DNA of 13,147 nucleotides, taken from SIG299 sp045593825 (GTDB lineage: Bacteria > Bacillota > Clostridia > Lachnospirales > Lachnospiraceae). Made by a program: the position numbers and the translations under genes. The notes beneath the pieces were generated by a model that saw only the letters and a list, made by a program, of their open reading frames with translations, did no database searches and was not told where the DNA came from. The stretch is taken from NCBI GenBank assembly GCA_045593825.1, contig JAZNXI010000084.1, positions 1 to 13,147 on the forward strand. Direction: 5' to 3'. Below are positions 7,589 through 13,147 of this stretch, in pieces (within the stretch, counting starts at the first letter, position 1; the number at the start of each line of letters is the position of its first letter).

Positions 7589-8378
7589 CATCCAATAACA
7601 TCATTACTGCAAAGCCCAGCACGATGCCCATGGTGGCAGTATACGGCTGGGCTTTTTTGTTGCGCTGGCATTCCGGAATCAGTTCGTGGACCGCAACTAA
7701 AATCATGGCACCGGCAGCAAAAGCCAGGGCATAAGGAAGAATTGGTTCCACGTAAACTACTAACAAGGCACCCAACACGCCCGCAATTGGTTCCACCATG
7801 CCGGAGGACTGACCAAGGAGGAAGCTTTTCTTTCTGGAGTAGCCTTCTCTGCGCAGCGGCAGGGAAACAGCGGCACCCTCCGGGAAATTCTGCAGGCCGA
7901 TGCCGATGGCAACGGAAACGGCACCGAGAAGGGCTTCCGTAGTATATCCTTCTCCGGCAAGGGCACCGAAGGCTACACCAACGGCAAGACCTTCCGGAAT
8001 ATTGTGCAGTGTAATGGAAAGCACCAGCATAATAATGCGGTTCAGTTTTTCGTTTTGTTTTCCAACGGTAGCATTGGCACGGTTTGTAGCACGGGTCACA
8101 ATTTTATCCGAAGCCCACATAAATCCTGCGCCAAGCAGGAACCCGATGGTGGCGACAAGGTAGGCCGGCAGACCATCCATAGCCTCCGCACGTTCAATGG
8201 CAGGTTGCAGAAGTGACCAGAAGCTGGCGGCAATCATGACGCCGGAGGCAAAGCCTAACATCAGGTTTAAAAATTTAGGATTCGGTGTAGAAAAAAAGAC
8301 AACGGTTGCGGCACCCAGGGCGGTAACAAACCAGGTCCCTAAAGTGGCAAGCAGTGCCAGTAAAACTAAATTATCCAT
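7575..8378 (-). CDS. ZIP family divalent metal transporter (GufA-like)
   Basis: A 267-residue integral membrane protein with about eight hydrophobic helices, a ZIP-type importer of zinc or related divalent metals. Metal-site motifs are visible: HNIPEG (125-130) in helix 4, QNFPEG (163-168) in helix 5 and HELIPE (231-236) in helix 6. The Gln in helix 5 instead of His is as in the GufA-like branch, which includes the structurally studied Bordetella transporter. A hydrophilic loop near 91-112 separates helices 3 and 4. Start ATG 8378 (minus strand) was chosen because GGAG lies 7 bp before it and a long hydrophobic helix follows at once; the frame stays open further upstream without a ribosome site. 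The gene converges on dus with a 14-bp overlap and contains that gene's terminator. Substrate and direction are inferred from the family. Confidence 0.9.
   Translation of the reverse strand: MDNLVLLALLATLGTWFVTALGAATVVFFSTPNPKFLNLMLGFASGVMIAASFWSLLQPAIERAEAMDGLPAYLVATIGFLLGAGFMWASDKIVTRATNRANATVGKQNEKLNRIIMLVLSITLHNIPEGLAVGVAFGALAGEGYTTEALLGAVSVAIGIGLQNFPEGAAVSLPLRREGYSRKKSFLLGQSSGMVEPIAGVLGALLVVYVEPILPYALAFAAGAMILVAVHELIPECQRNKKAQPYTATMGIVLGFAVMMLLDVMLG
7611..7658 (+). terminator. Terminator for dus embedded in the ZIP coding sequence
   Basis: AAAGCCCAGC (7611-7620) and GCTGGGCTTT (7646-7655) form a perfect 10-bp stem, followed by a six-base T run (7653-7658). It stands 23 bp after the dus stop codon and points in the dus direction. 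On the other strand the same bases encode ZIP residues around KKAQP and VLGFA, so the DNA carries both a terminator and a membrane-protein C-terminus. The 25-nt loop is longer than usual and contains a partial inner pairing (TGCC/GGCA). Confidence 0.75.
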
Positions 8379-8397
8379 GGGATTCTCCAATTTATAA

Positions 8398-8434
8398 TAC
8401 TCTCTTCTGTGGTTAGTATATGAAGAAGAGAGTA
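8398..8434. repeat. Perfect 11-bp inverted repeat around the ZIP promoter
   Basis: TACTCTCTTCT (8398-8408) is perfectly repeated in inverse orientation as AGAAGAGAGTA (8424-8434), with 15 bp between. The candidate minus-strand -10 box (8415-8420) lies in that gap. This looks like an operator dyad for a dimeric repressor, possibly metal-responsive, but the regulator is not identified. Confidence 0.6.
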
Positions 8435-8443
8435 GGAGGTGAA
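8415..8443 (-). promoter_or_regulatory. Candidate promoter of the ZIP transporter gene
   Basis: Read on the minus strand, TTCACC (8443-8438) and TATACT (8420-8415) are separated by 17 bp. A start near 8408 would leave about 30 nt before the ATG at 8378, including the GGAG ribosome site. A nearer TATTAT at 8399-8394 is also present but would give almost no leader. Confidence 0.45.
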
Positions 8444-8472
8444 AGGAAAAGCGGGAAACGGTATAAAAGAGC

Positions 8473-8502
8473 TTGACATGGTTGAAAATTTGTTTGTATA
8501 AT
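8473..8502 (+). promoter_or_regulatory. Promoter of the ATPase gene
   Basis: TTGACA (8473-8478) and TATAAT (8497-8502) are both full consensus hexamers with an 18-bp spacer. Transcription would begin near 8509, placing three tandem 15-bp repeats in the leader before the ribosome site. Confidence 0.75.
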
Positions 8503-8516
8503 ATAAACAAAAAGAA

Positions 8517-8561
8517 GTAACTTGTAATATACTAACTCGTAAGTAAGTAACTTGTAAGAAA
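8517..8561 (+). repeat. Three tandem 15-bp repeats in the ATPase leader
   Basis: GTAACTTGTAA occurs at 8517-8527 and 8547-8557, with CTAACTCGTAA at 8532-8542, giving a strict 15-bp period. The outer copies extend to a 13-bp identity (AAGTAACTTGTAA at 8515-8527 and 8545-8557) and hold a small AAGT-A-ACTT dyad. The array lies between the promoter and the ribosome site, where a bound protein could block transcription or an RNA-binding protein could block translation. Confidence 0.75.
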
Positions 8562-8565
8562 GGAG
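8560..8565 (+). promoter_or_regulatory. Ribosome binding site that decides the ATPase start
   Basis: AAGGAG ends one base before an in-frame ATG at 8567, too close for initiation there, but 10 bp before the ATG at 8576, which is a normal distance. The downstream ATG also gives the family-typical beginning MFHCRQTEL. Confidence 0.7.
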
Positions 8566-8575
8566 AATGTCAAAG

Positions 8576-9964
8576 ATGTTCCATTGCAGACAAACAGAAC
8601 TTTACGAATTAAATAAACGTTACCAAAAAGGAAATTTTGAATGTGTTGTAGTTTACGGACGGCGACGTGTCGGAAAAACGGCGTTGATTAATGAATTCTG
8701 TAAAGATAAACCTACGATTTTCTTTTCTGCGCTGAATGCTTCTTCTGAGGAAAATCTTATGGCATTGTCGAAGGCAATTTTTGAAAAGCGTTATGCCGGA
8801 ACGGAACATGCACCAATGTTTTCCAACTATGATGCAGCATTTTCCGAGATAACCCGCATGGCTGAAGAGGAACGTTTGGTGTTTGTCATTGATGAATATC
8901 CTTATCTTGCAAAGGCAGAGGAATCAATCTCTTCCCGATTACAGCATATCATTGACCACACATGGCAAAATGGAAAATTGTTTTTGATTCTTTGTGGTTC
9001 TTCCATGAGTTTTATGGAATATCAGGTGTTAGGGTACGAAAGCCCGTTATATGGGCGCAGAACGGCACAGTTTAAAATCCGGGCACTGACCTATAAGGAA
9101 ATAACAGCATTTCACCCGGGGCTTGAAAAGGAACAACAGGCATTGCTTTATGGAATTACCGGTGGAATTCCGCATTACATTAACAAATTGGAGATAGAGA
9201 AAGATATCGACACTGCATTGATGGAAAATTTGTTTAACAGTGCCAGTTATCTATTTGAAGAACCGGAAAATCTGTTAAAGCAGGAGCTTCGGGAACCTGC
9301 TATGTATAATTCGATTATTTCTGCCATTGCGGGCGGTGCTTCCAAGCTAAATGAAATTGCAACAAAGGTGGGGGTGGAAACCGGAGTCTGCACAAAGTAT
9401 ATCAAGGTTTTGCAGGAACTGGGTATTGTTAAGCGGGAAACACCAATAACAGAAAAGCAGGGAAAGAAAACGATTTACTTAATTTGCGACAATTTCTTCC
9501 GGTTCTGGTACCGTTTTGTGCCGCAAAATGTTTCCGCCATTCAGGCCGGGCGTATTGAATTCATTTATGACATTGCAATGAAGCAGTATTTCTCAAATTA
9601 CATGGGGCTTGTATTTGAACAGATGTGCCGGGAGTATTTAATGCGCTACGCAGAAAATCTACCGATTCTGCTTTCGGAAGTCGGTCAGTGGTGGGGAACG
9701 GATGCACGAAAAAAGAAAGAAGTGCAAATTGATATTGTTGGCACCCCGGTGGAAGGAAAAGAATATATTATCGGCTCCTGTAAATATAAAAACGAGCCGG
9801 TTGGTGTGGATGAGCTGGAACTTCTGCAGGAATATGCGGCAGCGTTTGGATATGGTACAAGGTATCACTACTTTATTTTTTCCAAGGGTGGTTTCACAGA
9901 GGGGTTGAAACAGCTGGCAAAGCAGGGCGAAGTAAGGCTGGTGAGTTTGGAGGAGATGTATTGA
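8576..9964 (+). CDS. AAA-type ATPase with winged helix and DUF234-like C-terminus
   Basis: A 462-residue cytosolic protein of the prokaryotic ATPase / DUF234 group. Visible in order: Walker A GRRRVGKT (28-35), Walker B VFVIDE (102-107), a sensor-like LILCGSS (137-143), the GGIPHYI motif (196-202), a winged-helix segment (about 256-290, KLNEIATKVGVETG) and a C-terminal domain (about 340-450) resembling a PD-(D/E)xK nuclease fold. In that last part Asp386 (IDIVG) and Lys403 (GSCKYK) are in place, but the acidic residue expected two before the Lys is Ser401, so cutting activity is doubtful. The role of this family is not settled; DNA-linked or defence-like functions have been proposed. It is a single-gene unit with its own strong promoter, repeat-bearing leader and terminator, typical of an accessory cassette. 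Confidence 0.85.
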   Translation: MFHCRQTELYELNKRYQKGNFECVVVYGRRRVGKTALINEFCKDKPTIFFSALNASSEENLMALSKAIFEKRYAGTEHAPMFSNYDAAFSEITRMAEEERLVFVIDEYPYLAKAEESISSRLQHIIDHTWQNGKLFLILCGSSMSFMEYQVLGYESPLYGRRTAQFKIRALTYKEITAFHPGLEKEQQALLYGITGGIPHYINKLEIEKDIDTALMENLFNSASYLFEEPENLLKQELREPAMYNSIISAIAGGASKLNEIATKVGVETGVCTKYIKVLQELGIVKRETPITEKQGKKTIYLICDNFFRFWYRFVPQNVSAIQAGRIEFIYDIAMKQYFSNYMGLVFEQMCREYLMRYAENLPILLSEVGQWWGTDARKKKEVQIDIVGTPVEGKEYIIGSCKYKNEPVGVDELELLQEYAAAFGYGTRYHYFIFSKGGFTEGLKQLAKQGEVRLVSLEEMY

Positions 9965-10013
9965 GGATGATAGTAGTAAATATAGTTTTCAAAGACGTTG
10001 CAATACTTTATAT

Positions 10014-10039
10014 GCTCCGGCTTCGGCCGGAGCGTTTTT
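10014..10039 (+). terminator. UUCG-loop terminator after the ATPase gene
   Basis: GCTCCGGC (10014-10021) pairs with GCCGGAGC (10026-10033) around a TTCG loop closed by C-G, a very stable tetraloop, followed by GTTTTTA. It lies about 50 bp after the ATPase stop codon. Confidence 0.92.
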
Positions 10040-10069
10040 ATCTTTTTAGAATATTTTCTTGAAATACTA

Positions 10070-10098
10070 TTGACAGAGTTGCACAACCATCATATAAT
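10070..10098 (+). promoter_or_regulatory. Perfect consensus promoter of the RHH-phosphatase unit
   Basis: TTGACA (10070-10075) and TATAAT (10093-10098) match the vegetative sigma factor consensus at all twelve positions with the ideal 17-bp spacer. Transcription should start near 10105. A promoter this strong usually needs repression, which fits the flanking operator-like repeats. Confidence 0.88.
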
Positions 10099-10119
10099 AC
10101 AAATACAGAGTTGCACAAC
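10073..10119 (+). repeat. Pair of identical 15-bp operator-like repeats
   Basis: ACAGAGTTGCACAAC occurs at 10073-10087 and again at 10105-10119. The starts are 32 bp apart, close to three DNA turns, so both would face the same side of the helix. Each contains the dyad GTTG-CA-CAAC. The first overlaps the -35 box and spacer, the second covers the predicted transcription start. The layout is that of a repressor operator pair; autoregulation by the adjacent ribbon-helix-helix protein is the simplest reading. Confidence 0.78.
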
Positions 10120-10162
10120 ACCACAAGCAAATGCAAGTACTATATTTCAGGAGGGGCATAGT

Positions 10163-10588
10163 ATGGCACGTATTAATTTATCTATTGATGATGAGTTGTT
10201 TAATCTTCTTCAAGAGGATGCTGACAAGCATAATTGCACAGTTAATGTGTATCTGATAACTATATTGGAAAAAGTGTATAAGCAGAGTCCATTTGACTAT
10301 CAGGCGGCTTTAATTACGCTTGAAACTGAGGCAAAGAAACAACCTATAGGGGTTGATTTTACATTAGTTGATTTACCATCTTTTACAGAAATATCAGTCG
10401 TAAAAGCAGAGGACGCAAATCTCAAACCTTCTATAGTTCGTGCAAGACTTGGAAAAATGTTCAATTCCCGTGTTAGAGATGGTAAGGTTGGGGATGTTAA
10501 GAGAAGCTACGATGATAAGGGAAATTTGAAGTTTATTTCTAGAGCAGCAGTATATATGAGAGATGATCTTATTAAGGAGATGAGTTAA
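10163..10588 (+). CDS. Ribbon-helix-helix-type DNA-binding protein, unknown role
   Basis: A 141-residue protein. The first 42 residues (MARINLSIDDELFNLLQEDA, then an Asn/Thr-rich turn and a second helix) fit a ribbon-helix-helix fold, in which alternate residues of the strand read the DNA major groove. The remainder (about 62-133) contains a basic conserved-looking stretch, SIVRARLGKMFNSRVRDG and KFISRAAVY, that I do not recognise as a named domain. ATG 10163 was chosen because AGGAGGGG (10149-10155) precedes it at 7 bp; the frame is open further upstream, but that part spans the promoter. The phosphatase gene begins 36 bp downstream, so co-transcription is likely. By analogy with Arc/CopG-like proteins it may repress its own operon. 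The family's true function is unknown; antitoxin-like or plasmid-control roles are alternatives. Confidence 0.75.
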   Translation: MARINLSIDDELFNLLQEDADKHNCTVNVYLITILEKVYKQSPFDYQAALITLETEAKKQPIGVDFTLVDLPSFTEISVVKAEDANLKPSIVRARLGKMFNSRVRDGKVGDVKRSYDDKGNLKFISRAAVYMRDDLIKEMS

Positions 10589-10624
10589 AAGTTTGCTCGA
10601 AAAACATTACAGGAGAAATAACGA

Positions 10625-11365
10625 ATGAAGTATGTTTTAAGTGATATCCACGGAGATTATAAACGATACATAGAAATGCTTGAATTGATCAATTTCAGCG
10701 AAAATGATGAGTTGTTTGTTCTTGGCGATGTGATTGACAGAGGGGCGCATGGTATTAAAATTTTACAGCACATGATGCAACACTCTAATATTATTCCGAT
10801 TCTCGGCAATCACGAACTGATGGCGTACAAAGAATTAAAGTTTTTATCAAGGGAAATTACCGAAGAATCTCTGGAGGAGTTTGATGAGGAAAGACTGCAA
10901 CGGATATTGATGTGGATGAGTAATGGAGGAGAACCTACCCTCAAAGAGTTTCGTGCACTTTCGGTAGAAGAAAGAAAAGAAATCTTAGAATATCTCAGGG
11001 AATTTTGGGGCTTTTATGAGGTGGAAGCTGGCGGTAGGCAGTATCTTTTGGTGCACGCAGGTTTTGAAAGCTTTGCACCAGACAAACCGATGGAGGAATA
11101 CAGTCTTGAGGAGCTGGTATGGGCGCGCATGGATCCGGAAAAAAGCTACTTTAAGGACAAGGTTTTGGTGGTAGGACATACTCCTACGAGAATATTTCAC
11201 GCAAAAAGAAAGTGGCTGCTTTTGGAAGAAATTCCAAAGAAGGAACAAAGAGATGAGGTGTTTATCAGTGAGGATGGAATGCTAATCGGAATTGATTGTG
11301 CCTGTGGATTTGATGGCAGATTAGCGTGTTTGTGTCTGGATACTGGTGAAGTGGCATATGTATAA
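10625..11365 (+). CDS. PPP-family metallophosphatase (Ser/Thr phosphatase-like)
   Basis: A 246-residue cytosolic calcineurin-like phosphoesterase. The complete set of dinuclear metal-site motifs is present: SDIHGD (6-11), GDVIDRG (34-40), GNHE (61-64), VHAG with His144, and GHTPT with His185. The GDVIDRG and GNHE forms point to the PPP branch, which covers bacterial PrpA-type protein phosphatases and ApaH-like enzymes, rather than to cyclic-nucleotide esterases. The mid-protein MSNGGEPTLKEF resembles the NGG..TL segment of that branch. AGGAGA sits 8 bp before the ATG. It follows the ribbon-helix-helix gene after 36 bp. The substrate could be phospho-Ser/Thr/Tyr proteins or a dinucleotide such as Ap4A; the sequence does not decide. 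No terminator was seen before the next promoter. Confidence 0.87.
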   Translation: MKYVLSDIHGDYKRYIEMLELINFSENDELFVLGDVIDRGAHGIKILQHMMQHSNIIPILGNHELMAYKELKFLSREITEESLEEFDEERLQRILMWMSNGGEPTLKEFRALSVEERKEILEYLREFWGFYEVEAGGRQYLLVHAGFESFAPDKPMEEYSLEELVWARMDPEKSYFKDKVLVVGHTPTRIFHAKRKWLLLEEIPKKEQRDEVFISEDGMLIGIDCACGFDGRLACLCLDTGEVAYV

Positions 11366-11396
11366 CACAAAATTTCATTTATAACTGCGCCACCCA

Positions 11397-11426
11397 TTGA
11401 CAAAATGAACTTTCCGGTGCTATACT
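11397..11426 (+). promoter_or_regulatory. Promoter of the thrS T-box transcript
   Basis: TTGACA (11397-11402) is a full -35 consensus and TATACT (11421-11426) a near-consensus -10, with an 18-bp spacer. Transcription would begin around 11433, just ahead of the T-box stem I. Confidence 0.72.
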
Positions 11427-11432
11427 ATTTTA

Positions 11433-11690
11433 CAGTTTCATAAACAAACGCGTAGAAGAGAAGAGTACGCTGTGGACCGTTTCAGAGAGGAATGCAGTTG
11501 GTGTAAGCATTCTAACACGAAGCAGCCGAAGACCACCTCGGAGTGGGCGTGAATTAAGCGTCCCGGTGATTCCGTTACCATCATAATGAAGCCGGAAGGA
11601 TTATTTCCTTTAACTAGGGTGGAACCGCGGGTAAAAATGTTAGCTCGTCCCTTTTGATACCAACAGTATCAGAAGGGACTTTTTGTTTTT
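11433..11690 (+). promoter_or_regulatory. T-box riboswitch, threonine specifier ACC
   Basis: This leader senses uncharged tRNA-Thr and lets transcription continue into thrS. Seen directly: the AGTA motif (11464-11467) near the base of stem I; the CAGAGAGG and TTGGTGTAAGC elements of the upper stem; a specifier region CGAAGACCA in which ACC (11532-11534, a Thr codon) occupies the same place as GGC in the known glyQS T-box; and the T-box core AGGGTGGAACCGCG (11616-11629). The TGGA of the antiterminator bulge would pair with an acceptor end UCCA. A terminator closes the element. With no uncharged tRNA the terminator forms; with it the antiterminator forms. The downstream gene is threonyl-tRNA synthetase, consistent with the specifier. 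Confidence 0.95.
11647..11690 (+). terminator. T-box conditional terminator
   Basis: GTCCCTTTTGATAC (11647-11660) pairs with GTATCAGAAGGGAC (11666-11679) over 14 bp including one wobble, with loop CAACA, followed by TTTTTGTTTTT. The left arm region also takes part in the competing antiterminator with the upstream T-box core. Confidence 0.93.
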
Positions 11691-11709
11691 AGGAAAGGAG
11701 TAAAAGAGT

Positions 11710-13147
11710 ATGAAAATCACATTAAAAGACGGCTCTTTTAAAGAGTATGTAAGTGCAATGTCTATTATCGACATTGCAAAGGACATTAGCGAAGGTCTTG
11801 CCAGAATGGCATGTGCTGCTGAACTTAACGGTGAGGTAGTAGACCTTAGAACCGTAGTAGAGGCTGACGCAGAATTAAACATTTTAACATTCAATGACGA
11901 AGCAGGTAAGGCTGCATACCGTCATACCGCTTCCCATGTTTTGGCTGAGGCAGTAAAGAGACTGTATCCGGAAGCAAAGTTAGCCATTGGTCCATCCATC
12001 GATACCGGTTTCTATTATGACTTTGATCTTCCATCCTTAGACCGTGCCGCATTAGATGCTATCGAAGCAGAAATGAAGAAGATTATCAAGGAAGGCGCAG
12101 AAATTACACGTTTCGAGCTTCCTCGTTCCGAAGCTATCAAGTACATGGAGGGTAAGGGCGAACCATACAAGGTTGAGTTAATCAATGACCTTCCTGAGGA
12201 TGCGGTTATTTCCTTCTACAGCCAGGGCGAGTTCACTGATCTTTGTGCAGGTCCTCACCTTATGAGCACAAAGCCTTTAAAGGCAATCAAGCTCATTTCC
12301 TCCTCCGGTGCTTACTGGAGAGGCAGCGAAAAGAACAAGATGTTAACCAGAGTGTACGGTACTGCATTTACAAAGAGCGCAGACTTGGATGCATACCTGA
12401 AGCACTTAGAAGATATCAAGCTTCGTGACCACAACAAGCTTGGCCGTGAAATGGAACTCTTCACCACCGTTGATGTTATCGGTCAGGGTCTGCCACTCTT
12501 AATGCCTAAGGGCGCTAAGATGATTCAGACCATGCAGCGTTGGATTGAAGACTTAGAAGATAATGAGTGGGGCTACGTTCGTACCAAGACTCCTTTAATG
12601 GCAAAGAGCGACCTCTATAAGATTTCCGGTCACTGGGATCACTACAAGGACGGCATGTTTGTCATGGGTGAAGAAGAAAAGGATAAGGAAGTATTTGCTC
12701 TCCGTCCGATGACCTGCCCATTCCAGTACTATGTATATAAGGCAAGCCAGAAGTCCTATAAGGACCTGCCTATCCGCTACGGTGAAACATCTACATTATT
12801 CCGTAACGAGGATTCCGGCGAAATGCACGGCTTAACAAGAGTTCGTCAGTTTACCATTTCTGAAGGTCACTTAATTGTGCGTCCTGACCAGATGGTAGAA
12901 GAATTCAAGAACTGTCTTGCCCTTGCTAAGCACTGCTTACAGACTCTTGGCGTAGAAGAAGATGTAACCTATCGTCTTTCCAAGTGGGACCCTGAGAACT
13001 CCGAAAAGTATATCGGTTCTGCTGAAGTTTGGGAAGAAACACAGCAGCATATCCGTGACGTATTAAATGAGTTAGACATTAAGTTTGTGGAAGGCGTTGG
13101 CGAAGCAGCATTCTACGGACCAAAGGTAGATATCCAGGCAAAGAACG
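11710..13147 (+). CDS. thrS: Threonyl-tRNA synthetase (3' end beyond window)
   Basis: The first 479 codons of the class II enzyme that charges tRNA-Thr; family members are about 640 residues, so roughly a quarter is missing. Domains: an N-terminal TGS domain (1-60); an editing domain with its zinc-like site HTASH (His72, His76) and LCAGPH (Cys179, His183), which removes mischarged serine; and the catalytic core from about 245. Zinc-site residues Cys336 (MTCPF) and His387 (SEGH) are visible; the third ligand lies beyond the window. Motif 2 is FRNEDSGEMHGLTRVRQF. The core reads TISEGH where E. coli-type enzymes have TQDDAH, and MTCPFQ for MNCPGH, a variant I recall from related clostridia. GGAG lies 9 bp before the ATG. 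Expression is controlled by the T-box leader. Confidence 0.96.
   Translation, partial: MKITLKDGSFKEYVSAMSIIDIAKDISEGLARMACAAELNGEVVDLRTVVEADAELNILTFNDEAGKAAYRHTASHVLAEAVKRLYPEAKLAIGPSIDTGFYYDFDLPSLDRAALDAIEAEMKKIIKEGAEITRFELPRSEAIKYMEGKGEPYKVELINDLPEDAVISFYSQGEFTDLCAGPHLMSTKPLKAIKLISSSGAYWRGSEKNKMLTRVYGTAFTKSADLDAYLKHLEDIKLRDHNKLGREMELFTTVDVIGQGLPLLMPKGAKMIQTMQRWIEDLEDNEWGYVRTKTPLMAKSDLYKISGHWDHYKDGMFVMGEEEKDKEVFALRPMTCPFQYYVYKASQKSYKDLPIRYGETSTLFRNEDSGEMHGLTRVRQFTISEGHLIVRPDQMVEEFKNCLALAKHCLQTLGVEEDVTYRLSKWDPENSEKYIGSAEVWEETQQHIRDVLNELDIKFVEGVGEAAFYGPKVDIQAKN

Noticed and set aside
7742..8397. Several plus-strand open frames opposite the ZIP gene
   Set aside because: All are antisense to a conserved membrane protein, with Arg/Pro/Ser-rich translations of no known type.
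8379..8510. N-terminal extension of the ZIP transporter (44 codons)
   Set aside because: It is open by chance over the promoter region; a ribosome site and a membrane helix begin at the ATG at 8378.
8517..8561. CRISPR-like array
   Set aside because: The repeats are only 11-15 bp with no unique spacers of normal length; this is an iteron or operator cluster.
9998..10162. N-terminal extension of the ribbon-helix-helix protein
   Set aside because: The extra 55 codons would span the terminator, promoter and operator repeats, whereas AGGAGGGG lies directly before ATG 10163.
11640..11894. Minus-strand open frame opposite the T-box terminator and thrS start
   Set aside because: Explained by the T-box and thrS on the plus strand; the composition is of antisense type.

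Overview
This window looks like a chromosomal segment from a low- to mid-GC Firmicute, most probably a gut-type member of the Lachnospiraceae (Clostridium cluster XIVa). That placement is inferred from gene content and protein style: an M18 aminopeptidase, a C_GCAxxG_C_C protein, an AAA/DUF234-type ATPase, a T-box-controlled thrS, strong AGGAGG-type ribosome sites and TTGACA/TATAAT promoters. It was not established by any search. No mobile element, CRISPR array, tRNA or rRNA is visible. Most of the window is ordinary housekeeping or accessory chromosome.

Layout. (1) 1-2043: the 3' part of an FtsX-type ABC transporter permease, entered inside a long repetitive coiled-coil segment built from 63-bp and then 21-bp tandem units. 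(2) 2112-3527: M18 aminopeptidase with its own probable promoter, followed by a large hairpin. (3) 3632-5903: a dUTPase gene and a methyl-accepting chemotaxis protein gene 13 bp apart, closed by a clear terminator. (4) 5988-7588: a C_GCAxxG_C_C cysteine protein and a tRNA-dihydrouridine synthase separated by 2 bp. (5) 7575-8378, minus strand: a ZIP metal transporter converging on, and overlapping, the dihydrouridine synthase gene; the latter's terminator lies inside the transporter coding sequence. (6) 8576-9964: an ATPase with winged helix and degenerate nuclease-like C-terminus, behind a strong promoter and three 15-bp tandem repeats, ended by a UUCG-loop terminator. (7) 10163-11365: a ribbon-helix-helix-type protein and a PPP-family phosphatase in a likely operon, behind a perfect consensus promoter bracketed by two identical 15-bp repeats. 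(8) 11397-13147: a T-box leader with threonine specifier ACC, then the first 479 codons of thrS.

The best candidate for something undescribed is unit 7. A small DNA-binding-type protein has what looks like an autoregulatory operator pair and is apparently co-transcribed with a protein phosphatase-like enzyme. Unit 6, with its iteron-like 5' leader, is second. The remaining units have well-understood families; their interest lies in arrangement, namely overlapping convergent ends, an embedded terminator and an odd dut-chemoreceptor pairing.
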